Notes under the pieces: model-generated
What the model saw: the letters and a program-made list of their open reading frames with translations, nothing else
Databases searched by the model: none
What the model was told of the DNA's origin: nothing
Program-made: the position numbers and the translations under genes
Part shown: one piece after another, positions 1-8,700 of the stretch
Layout of the letters: each line of letters starts with the position of its first letter
Numbering within the stretch: position 1 is the first letter of the stretch
Assembly (NCBI GenBank): GCA_001430745.1
Contig: KQ482066.1
Span: 102,757 to 121,390, forward strand
Direction of reading: 5' to 3'
From: Auxenochlorella pyrenoidosa
Taxonomy: Eukaryota; Chlorophyta; Trebouxiophyceae; Chlorellales; Chlorellaceae
Length of the DNA: 18,634 nucleotides

Positions 1-2
1 GG

Positions 3-2988
3 CGCATCATGGAGGCGCAGCGCGCTGGCGGCGGCGGCGCCTTCCTGGACCGCCTGTCGCGCGACGTCGCTGCGCGGCAGGCCAAGAGCGCCAACGCGGC
101 GCGGCAGGCGGGGCGGTACCGCGGCAGCGCGCGGGACCAGCTGGCGGAGCGCGAGCGGGAGGCGCGCGACGTCGCCTTCCTCAGGTAGGGTGGCCGTGCT
201 GGCCAGGTTTGCTGCATGCGTGGCACTGGCCGGGTGTGTGCCTGTGCACTTGCAACCTGTTGCTGGCTGCCATCAGGCCCTGCAGGTTGCCTGCACGACA
301 AACCACCTTTCCGGGATCAACGCTTGGCTCAACGCCCTTGCAATCACCCACCCGCCCTCCTCCTGTCCTGATGCCCACCCACCCGCCCCCGCCCCCCCTA
401 GCAGGGAGCTCGTGGAGGCGCGGGACAGCGGGCTGGCAGGCATGCTGGGCAGCGGGGACCCGGCCCAGCTGGCCCAGGCCTGCGACGAGGTGGCGGAGAG
501 CTACCAGGCCGAGCTGCAGCTGAGCGATGAGGCAGTGGCGGCGGTGAGGCGGCTGGCCAGCCCGGCGCGCAAGGCAGCCAGGCTGGCGGGGGCGGTGCAC
601 AGGTGGGGACCATGGGGTGGAGTGGGGTTGGGGGATTGGGAGCTTGGGGCGCGCATGAACAACTCTGGCTGGTGGTTGCCGGCCAGCTGGCTGGCAAGAT
701 GGTAGCTCGTGGAGAGAAGAACAATCGCCTTGCTGCACCGGCGGTAGTACAAGCCCACCACCTGCAAGCAGCGCAGTCGACAGGCTTTGTTGCGCCCTCA
801 CCACCATCGTTTTGCATGCCCCTGGGTTTTGTGCGCAGTGCACAGTTCATGGAGCGGCTGCAGCAGGACCTGGCCACCCGCGACGCCCGCCTGCAGGAGC
901 TGCAGCAGAGGTGCGCCGCTCTGCCGTGCACAGCCCACCACGTCCCAGCCGTGCCGCCAAGGGGCAGTACCTCTCGCATTGCTTGCCGACCCCCTCCCGT
1001 TGCAGCAAATACTGTAAGCGACACACTGCAAACCCCGCCCGTCTCCCTGCTGGCAGGTACTTCAAGCTGGAGCAGGGCAACACCCGGGAGCAGCAGGAAT
1101 GCGCCGACCTGGCGGCCGCGCAGGCGCACTTTGCGTCGCTGGGCTGGCCAGAGGGCGGGCTGGACGTGGCGCCCGAGGACGGCGCCGCGGGCTGCGACGG
1201 CGCGCTGGGCGCGCTGCTCGCGCGCGCCCTGGCCCTGCAGGAGGCGCGCGAGCGGGGCGGGCTCGCGCCCGACTGGGAGCAGCCAGAGTGGAGGTGGGAG
1301 GGGGCGCAGGAGGGGCTGGCGGGGTGCGCATTCTTGGGTTGGTGCAGGGCCCCAAAGGCTTCCAGGCTCAAAGCCCGCCTGCCTTTTCATGCTCGACCGG
1401 CTCCCTTACCGATTCCCGGTGCCGCACACTCCATGCAGGCGGGACGGCCTGGTGGAAATGCAGGACGACCACAATGCCAGGCTGCAGCAGGCGACCGAGG
1501 AGCAGGATGCGACTCAGGCAGCGGTGGGTGCTGCCCAGGTAGATGGCCTAGCATGGTCTTGCAGCCCATGGAAGCGATCCTGCGGCAGGACGCAGCAGAT
1601 CAGCCTTTGGGCATGTCAAGGCAGTTGCGGGACAGCACTCAATGCCTCCCATGGCGCCATCTGACACCTCGGTGTTGACCAAACACCCCACCCGCCCATC
1701 CTCAGCTGGGCACCTGGAACCCGCCCCCCTGCAGCCGGCTGACCTGGTGGGCGAGACAGTGGAGCTGCTGGCTGCCTGCCGGCCGCATGAGCTGACGCTG
1801 CTGGAGGGCCTGTCAGGCTATCGCAAGCTGATGATGTGCTGGCGGTGGGTGGGAAGGGGCCTTCGCAGCAGGCTGTTTGCCACAGCAGCGAGTGCCTGCA
1901 TTGAACACGCCGTACAGCTGCCAATGGGGGTTACAATCACCCGTCTGCCGCCCATCTGGGCTCCCCACACCTGAGCCCGCCGGTGTGCCAGTCCCAACTG
2001 GCCCTGCCGCGCCCCGTGCCTCCCCGCAGCGCCGTGCGAGCACAGCAGTTCATCGCGTTCACGCGGCGCGACCAGGAGGCGCGAAAGGCCAAGGCCCGGG
2101 ACCTGGAGGCGCGGCTGTACCCCAACCAGACCAAGGCAGGTGGCGTCGCTTGCTTGGCTGCGCATGACGGACTGTGGGGCACTAGCGCCAGGCAGCTGGG
2201 CCTGCTTGCCCACCCCACTGGGCATTGCGGGGCCGGCCTTCCTCCTGTTGGGGCGTGTGCATGGGGCTGCGCGCTTCGAGCGCTGTGGCTCTTCTGCTGC
2301 CCAGACTCTTTGAGCGCCATGTTGGTTTGCTGTGCGCCGCTGCTGCCCCCCGTCAGCATGCTATGTCCTGAACCTTGCTTGAATGCTCTGTGTTTGCCGC
2401 CTGCTTCCGGCCAACCCCGGCCTGCAGGTGCTGCCAAAAGAGGACTTTGAAAAGGTGGGGTCCCGCACAGCTGCCTACCCAGTGCCACTGCTTGTTGGCA
2501 CTGATGCGCCTCAAGTGCCTTTATTGGGTGTTGGCGTACACTCATGGGGCCAGGCTGCGTCGTCACAGCATGCTCTGCGCCACCATCAGTCAACCGCCCG
2601 TGTGATCAAGGCGTGTGCCGCTCCCAACTGCTGCGCCTGTGAAGCCCCTGCCGGCTGCCCCCCGCCCCACGCAGTTCTTCGACCGGCTGATGGCAGACAC
2701 GCAGCGGCGCCTGCAGCACAAGTGAGGCTGCGGCCTGGCTGCGCTGGCCTGGTACCTGCATGTACCCTTGCAGCGCGATTCCTGCCGCACGGGTTCCCAG
2801 CTCCTGGGTCCCCTTTCCCCCGATGCTCCCTGAGCTCCTCTTTGACGTCCTGCTCCCTCCCCCGCCTCGTTCCACCCCCCAGGGATGAGCTGGTGGAGCA
2901 AGCCAAGGCGGACGCCCTGGCCAAGCTGATGAAGTCGGCGCCGCCGCCGCTCAACCACAACCGGCGGCCAGCCTCGTCTGCACGCTGA
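3..2988 (+). CDS. Unrecognised helical/coiled-coil protein, 5'-partial, ten exons
   Basis: Exons read as 3-184, 405-602, 839-910, 1057-1293, 1439-1538 (or -1523), 1735-1844, 2030-2135, 2428-2454, 2675-2721 and 2883-2988, ending in TGA. Phases agree at every junction and all introns end in AG. The product is about 390 residues if the ATG at 9 is the start, but the frame is open to the window edge, so the 5' end may be missing. It is rich in Ala, Arg, Gln, Glu and Leu and almost wholly predicted helix. Heptad-like stretches include FMERLQQDLATRDARLQEL (exon 3) and the C-terminal part, where FFDRLMADTQRRLQHK runs across exon 9 into DELVEQAKADALAKLMK. The tail is basic and Pro-rich. I recognise no family; a structural or cytoskeletal role is only a guess. 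The exon 5/6 junction is uncertain: donors at 1524 and 1539 are both in phase with the acceptor ending at 1734. Confidence 0.75.
2136..2427 (+). other. GC-AG intron in the coiled-coil gene
   Basis: The exon ending NQTK is followed by AAG|GCAGGT, and the next exon opens CAG|GTG with VLPKEDFEK. A GT donor four bases on, at 2140, would change the phase and bring a stop codon into the next exon. The GC donor keeps phase 0 and close to the usual GC-donor consensus (AG|GCAAGT). Confidence 0.75.
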
Positions 2989-3404
2989 GCGCATGGGCCA
3001 CCTGCATGGGCAGCATGGGCCAGCGGCGGCAGCGCAGCACCGGAAAGCCTATGATGGTGGTTGGCGGGAGGAGGTGCCGAGCCTGGGAGGGGCCCTCTTC
3101 TGCCGGGGGCATGGCAGTACCATTACCAAGTACCAATGTGTGCGCGCATACTATATCAGATTTGCCCTGCCCTGGGTCGGAGATCCCGGCTTGAGCAGCG
3201 GTTGACAGCACCGATGGCAGCAGCTCTCTCTCAGAGCTGCCCAGCTGGGGAGGGAGTGCGCGGCGCGCCGAGCCTCTGCAAGGGTGTATATCACATTCTC
3301 TGGTACCTGTTTGACATATGCAGAGGGCGCAACCGCTTTAACGGGTCTGCATTGGGGCCTAACTGAGGACTGACCATACTCACTCTTTCATTACACATGT
3401 ACAC

Positions 3405-3409
3405 TGTAA
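3405..3409 (+). terminator. TGTAA polyadenylation signal, coiled-coil gene
   Basis: A TGTAA pentamer, the normal green-algal poly(A) signal, lies 417 bases after the stop codon at 2988. It is the first TGTAA I find on that strand after the stop. Confidence 0.55.
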
Positions 3410-3477
3410 GGATTTGGGCACTCGTGGCATCAATCGTCTGCTGTACATGCGCGCCAAAGGGCAGCGCACCATGCAGA

Positions 3478-3482
3478 TTACA
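3478..3482 (-). terminator. TGTAA polyadenylation signal, small minus-strand gene
   Basis: TTACA on the plus strand reads TGTAA on the minus strand, 280 bases after the stop at 3762. A second copy lies at 3391-3395. The two genes' cleavage sites would therefore be only tens of bases apart or overlap. Confidence 0.5.
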
Positions 3483-3761
3483 TGCAGTGTGGGGGGTCTG
3501 CACCCGGGGAGGGGTCCTCTCGCCAGTATGAATGAGAGGACGGCACATGGCAGGAACAGCGCAGAGGTCGATCAGCAAGCTTGGAAGTGTCTGTGAACAT
3601 TCATGAAAAATCGTTGTGGGGACCCAGCAAGGCTGGCTCCAATCGCAGATCGGAGTGAGTGATGGTCAAAACTTGGGCATGGGAGCACAGGTGGACGTTT
3701 GCAGTGCCGGTGGCGGGCGCATGCTGCGTGGAAGAGGACGCGTGCGACAAACCAACGCATG

Positions 3762-4551
3762 CTACCGCTGCCGCGCAGGCGGGGGCCCTGAGAGGCGGGC
3801 CCAGGCAGACGCCAGCGCCCGCAGCATCCCCACCGGCAGCACGTGCGCTGCAAGCCAGTCGGCAAGCCACCCGGCCTGCTGCTCTGGCAGGCGCTGCTGC
3901 GCCGTCGCCAGGAACGCCCAGGCAGTCACTAGAGAGCCGATCCACGATTGCTTTGCCGCAGCGTCTGCCGCCGCTCCTGCTGCCGCTGCCTCTGCTGCCG
4001 CTTCGGCTTCAGCCTCGGGCAGCGGCTGGTGCAGCAAGTCCACCTCGCCCTGCATGCCCTGCCACTGCCGCTGCCATTGCTGCACAAGGGGCACCAGCAA
4101 GGTACAGCTCCGATTTCAGGGGTGGGCGGGTCTGGCAAGACGCATGCTGCACACGGCGAACACCGGGGGCGCAGGGCCCACTTGCCTGCGCGCGGGTGTC
4201 CATCGCCGCATTCAGTTCAGCAGCCTCAGCCAGAAGATTATCCACACGTTGTTGCCGCTCGCGGTGTGCCGCTCGCTGCAGCGACAAGAAACGCAGAGGG
4301 TGAGCAAGCGGCGGGGCAGGCGGGCAGCGGGGCAGGCTCGGGCGGGCGCTTCTGCATCATGCTCCGGCACGAGGGTCTTTCTCACTCACATGCTTGATGG
4401 CTAGCTCGCTCTCCGCTGCCAAAAGATGTAGCAGCTCCTGCCGACTCCTTGATGACCAAGAAGCCGTGCCGGGCGGGGCTTGCGCAGGCCTGTGGCCGCC
4501 CTGCTGCCGCACTGCAGGCGAAGGCCGCTGCTGCTGCGCTGCGGCAGTCAT
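3762..4551 (-). CDS. Small Ala/Trp-rich coiled-coil protein, three exons, unrecognised
   Basis: Exons 4551-4390, 4275-4186 and 4079-3762 give 189 residues, with every junction in phase 0. The donors are CAT|GTGAGT and CAG|GCAAGT. Residues 1-35 are basic, Gln/Pro-rich and probably disordered. Residues 36-104 form a heptad-like helix crossing all three exons (RQELLHLLAAESELAIKH, then RVDNLLAEAAELNAAM, then GEVDLLHQPL). Residues 105-127 are an Ala/Glu linker. Residues 128-178 are amphipathic or hydrophobic with five Trp (WIGSLVTAWAFLATA, WLADWLAAHVLPVGMLRAL) and could bind a membrane or fold as a small helical hairpin. The frame stays open upstream of the ATG at 4551; I chose that ATG because the coding-like composition begins there. 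No family is recognised. Confidence 0.65.
4080..4185 (-). other. GC-AG intron with ideal GC donor
   Basis: On the minus strand the exon ending DTRAQ is followed by CAG|GCAAGT, the textbook GC-donor sequence. The acceptor is TTGTGCAG before QWQRQW. The next GT downstream, in CCCCCGGTGTTC, would give the wrong phase for the following exon. Length is 106 bases. Confidence 0.7.
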
Positions 4552-5716
4552 TCCGCAAGGAACCCGGGAGATGCGGAACCCCAAGAACCCCCCGACAGAA
4601 ACCGTGAGGCTCGTGCGCTCCCAAGAACACCCGGGGAACAGCTGTTCGGCCACACAAAGCTGCGCCAAAGCAGGCGCAGCACATCGGCCTGCGCTGCAGC
4701 GCTCACCCACCCCCTCTCCATCTCCCTCCTCCTTCCTCAGCTTACTAGTACAGGGGAAAGATATGCAGGGAGATGCCTGATGGAATGATAATAAACGTGC
4801 GTGGGCAGGTGTAGCCCTAGGGTGTGAACGCTTGGTGGACCTGGCGGGCACGAGTGACCCTGAGCCGGGGGCAACACCGCACGCTTGGACACGGTTGGAC
4901 ATATCTAGAGCGTATGGTAGTGTGGGTGGGATGGCAGGCAGCAACATGAAACAGTAGCATGGCCAGCGGGCGTTGTACATGTCGGGCGGTGTTATTGCCG
5001 GAGGAGGGTGTAGACGGCACAGGAGAGGGGCAAGCACAAGAGGTGGCGGGCAGGGTATCGGCCCCAGCTGCCAGGCGAGGGTGGAGCCTCAGGCCGCTGC
5101 AGAGGGAAAAACCGTGGCAGTGGGGGCGGGTGGGCAGCGCCCAGGGGTGCTGATAGTACAGGAGGGAGGCGGGGCGCGAGGCCTGGCCTGCCAGAGATCA
5201 GGAGGTGGGAGCAGCAGAGAACAGCCGAGGGCAAACACGTGTAGTGCATGGGCGAGAAGAGGATACAACCGGGCGTGCGCCGGGGACGTGGCCACGGCAG
5301 GTGTGGTATGCGGCGAGGAGGGGGGGTCCGAGGGCAGGAGCCAGGCAGCGCCGGACGTCAGCCCACGCGCGGTGCCTGCCCCCCTCGCGGGTCGGAGCGT
5401 GTGGCTGCCAGGATGGCAGCGCAGTGAGGGGCACCAGGGGCTGTGCCCAGGGCTCAGTGGTGCAATATCATGGCAGGGGGCCTGGAGGGTGCCTACAAGG
5501 CTTGGCATGGGGAGCGGCAGGTGGCGGCATCTTGCAGGCAGCGAGGCCGCCTGCAGCGCTTGGTTCCGCCTTTGCTGGCTATCTGACTGGCTGGCTCGCT
5601 GCTGCGGTTGTTGTTTGCAGGCCGCGGGAGGACAATGGCCTGCTGCACCTGCTACTTGTGCCGACGGATCTGCGCCGGCTGGCAGCAGGCTGCCAGCTGG
5701 TCAGCAGCTGGCCGCC
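4552..5716. other. CLPX 3' flank and upstream region of the small gene; no gene seen
   Basis: No exon with convincing protein-like composition or splice pattern is visible on either strand. The stretch must hold the CLPX 3' UTR and the promoter of the gene starting at 4551, both on the minus strand. I find no TGTAA on the minus strand here, so the CLPX poly(A) signal may be a variant. The lower-GC part around 4740-4990 includes an AT-rich TTTATTATC on the minus strand near 4786-4796, a weak TATA-like candidate. The part from about 5040 to 5500 is purine-rich on the plus strand. Confidence 0.5.
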
Positions 5717-8700
5717 TCAGCTGACAGTGGCTGCCTGCAGCTCCTGCTCGCTGGCTGCTGGGGATGGGCGGTCGGTGCCGTCCCGCTGGCTGCCGCCCTC
5801 GCCCTCCTGCGCCGGCAGCGGCTCGCCCAGGCTGGCCAGGGTGGCATGGAAGGAGCCGGCGCCGCGGCAGATGACGGCAGGGGCCAGCGTGCCCTCCGGG
5901 GTGGCGTGCAGCACAATCGCCTCGACGTCCTCGTCGGGGGCCTGCGGGGGGGGGCGGGGGGGTTGAAGGAGCCATAGGCATTGAATGCGTGCCCGGGACG
6001 GCTGCCAGAGCCCCAGTAGGGCCCTTGGCAGGGGGTGCAGGCCCCAGGCTGGCCGCAGCACCCTGCGGCGCAGTGCGCTCCTTCCCTGGTTGGCCTGCAC
6101 AGCCTGCCCTCCGCTGGCCAGGTGCGTGAGTGTGTGTGCGGGGGGCGGGGTGGGGTGGGGTGGGGTGGGGTTTTGTAGCACGTGGCGCCTCACGTGGAAC
6201 ATGCCGTCCAGCAGCGCCTTTTCGAGGATGGAGCGCAGGCCGCGCGCGCCCACCCCCTTGGCCCGCGCCTCCTTGGCAATGGCGGCCACACCGCCGGGCG
6301 TGGCGTGCAGCGTCACCCCGTTCTTGCGCAGCGTGGCGGCGTACTGCTTCATCAGCGCGTTGCGCGGCTCGCACAGCACGTGCGCCAGCTCCTCCTCAGA
6401 CAGGGCCTGTGGGGGGGGGGCCAGAGTGAGCGTGTGTGTGTGTGTGTGTGTGGGGGGTGGTGGTGGTGGCGGGAAGGAGGGGGGGCAGGCTAGGCGGCGC
6501 CATTGGGACGCCAGGGCGAGCGAAGCAGACAGGCAGCGACACAAGGGGGCTGCCACAATGCCGCACACAGACAGTGGGTGGCGGCAAGCGGTGGCACGCG
6601 CGCACAACCCGACAGCGGGGCACCAGGGGTGCAGGGGGGCGCGCCTGCAGGGTGGAGATGACGGGGAAGCGGCCGCAGAACTCGGGGATGAGGCCGTAGC
6701 GGATCAGGTCAGAGTGCTCCACCGCCCGCAGCGCCGCCGCCTGGGCCGCCGCCGCCGCTTCGCCGGTGGCCGGGGCGCCGCGCGCCCTGCAAGGCGCGGC
6801 GCAGGGCGAGCGGTCGGGCCTCCAGAAGTGGTGTGCGGAAGCGTATCTGCTGCGTACAGCGTACAGGTTGATGAAAGCAGACATGCCTGGCCCGGCCCGC
6901 GTGGCCTGGGCGCGGCGGGCAGGCTTGCTGGCGCCTGGACGACAAGCATGGCGCCAGAGCGCGCGGCTGGCAGCCGTGCAGCAGGACTATTGGTGCCCAC
7001 CTGACAGGGTTGCCAAAGCCGATGGACGAGGACGCCAGGCGCTCGGCGACCTGGGGGGGCAAGTCGACGCGTTGTGTGTGGGAAGACCAGTGCGCGGGCA
7101 GGGCGCTGGCCAGCTGGGCCGGGGGCTGTCCACGAGAGCTGCAGCGCACAGTTGAGCACAGGGCACGGCAAGCAGGGGCCGTAAACATGGAGAAGGCGGG
7201 GGGGGGGCGGGTGCGGGGGAGGGGGCGCGGCGCCCACCTGTCGGTCCAGGTCCACAAAGGCTCCGCCGCAGACAAACAGGATGTTGGTGGTGTCGATCTG
7301 CAGGAAGTCGCCGCGCGGGTTCTTCCTGCGCGCAGTGCAGGGCGGGGCCCGCCAGGATGCTTGGATGCCAGGAGGGCAGGGGGCGCAGGTGGGCGGGCTG
7401 CGGAGCAGGCTGTGATGCAGCAGAGCGGCCTGTGTGGGCGCGAGCGCGCATGTCAGGAGCCATGCTGTCGGGAAGCTCCTCAAGGCGCGGGAGCGGCTGG
7501 CAGGCGGGGCGGCAGGGCGCGCTGCCTGCGGCCAGTGGGCGCGGCGCGGTGCCGTCGAACCTGCCGCCCTTCTCGGGCACGTTGACCACGGTGCCCTCGA
7601 GCATGCGCAGCAGCGCCTGCTGCACGCCCTCGCCCGAAACGTCACGCGTGATGGAGATGTTCTCCGACCGCTTGGTGATCTTGTCCACCTGGGGCAGGGG
7701 CGGCGGGGGGCGGGGGTGGTGGGGGTGGTGGGGGTGGTGGGCTGAGGCAGAGGGGGAGGCAGAGGGGAAAGGGAAAGGCAGGGGGGACTGCGGGGCTGAG
7801 GCAGGGGGGAGGAGGGTGAGGGTGCGCTGGCATCGGGCAAGCGCTTCGCGTGTCCCAACCAAGGCCGGGCGCCGCCAAGGCAGCCCACCAACGGCAAGCC
7901 GCCCCGCCCCGCCACACAGCCGCCCCCGCTTGCCTCGTCGATGTACACGATGCCCATCTGGGCGGCGGCCAGGTCGTAGTTGGCGGCCTGGTACAGCTTG
8001 TACAGGATGCTCTCCACGTCCTCGCCCACGTACCCCGCCTGCGTGGGTGGGGTGGGGTCGGGTAGAATTGGGGGTGGCGGCAGCTGGCCGAGCTTTGCGT
8101 TTTGCTCTGTTTCCGCTGCTGCTGCAGCCTCCAGCATGGAGCCGCCACCGGGGTTGGGGTGGGCCGTGTTGCTCGGCCCTGCCACAGCCAGCCGGCCAGC
8201 CGGCTGGCGGTGGCGCATCGTGCAGGGCCAGCAGGGCGGCCTGCACGCGCCGCACCTGGGTGAGGGTGGTGGCGTCGCTCATGGCAAAGGGAACGTTGAC
8301 CATGCGGGCCAGGGTCTTGGCCAGCAGCGTCTTGCCGCAGCCGGTGGGGCCCTGCGAGGTGGGAGCCGGCACTCGGGGTCAGGGTTGAGCCTCACAGCCG
8401 CCTGCCAGCTGGCGCCGTGCCGTGCACCGCTGGGTGGCATGGCAACCATGGAGGTGGGCACCGGAAGGATGTCCCGCGCGTCGCTCCTCTCAGCGTCTGC
8501 TGGGCAGCAGAACCAGCACGAGCGAGAAAGCAAGGGCCAGGGGGGCGGGCCTCGTGCGCCCCCTCGGTGAATTCGCTCAGGGGGCAGGTGGAGGGGCGCA
8601 CCAGGATGAGCACGTTGCTCTTCTCAATCTCCACATGGTCGGCCGGCCGCGCAGGCGCCCGCTCCTCGCCCTCCCCGGCGTCCTCGGCGGGCGGCGGCGC

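Larger units (their letters stand above)
2989..3761. other. Convergent 3' UTR region between two tail-to-tail genes
   Basis: No coding exon is supported here. The stretch lies between the plus-strand stop at 2986-2988 and the minus-strand stop at 3762-3764. It contains a possible polyadenylation motif for each gene. Base composition is less GC-rich around 3290-3480 than in the flanking exons. Confidence 0.6.

Noticed and set aside
2140..2427. GT donor at 2140 for intron 7 of the coiled-coil gene
   Set aside because: It shifts the phase and brings a stop into exon 8. The GC donor at 2136 keeps the frame.
4973..5977. Plus-strand open frame of 334 codons
   Set aside because: Gly/Arg/Cys-rich with no domain. 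It begins at a non-ATG codon and runs into the antisense of the last CLPX exon.
5985..7004. Plus-strand open frame of 339 codons opposite CLPX
   Set aside because: It is antisense to well-supported CLPX exons and includes translated GT and GGGGT repeats. It is a GC-rich shadow frame.
6147..7738. G-rich tandem repeats as telomeric or satellite sequence
   Set aside because: They are short, lie wholly within introns and do not match the TTTAGGG-type algal telomere repeat.
6704..8218. Long minus-strand open frame of 504 codons
   Set aside because: It crosses several CLPX exons and introns. Only short parts match ClpX; the rest is translated intron and wrong-frame sequence in GC-rich DNA.
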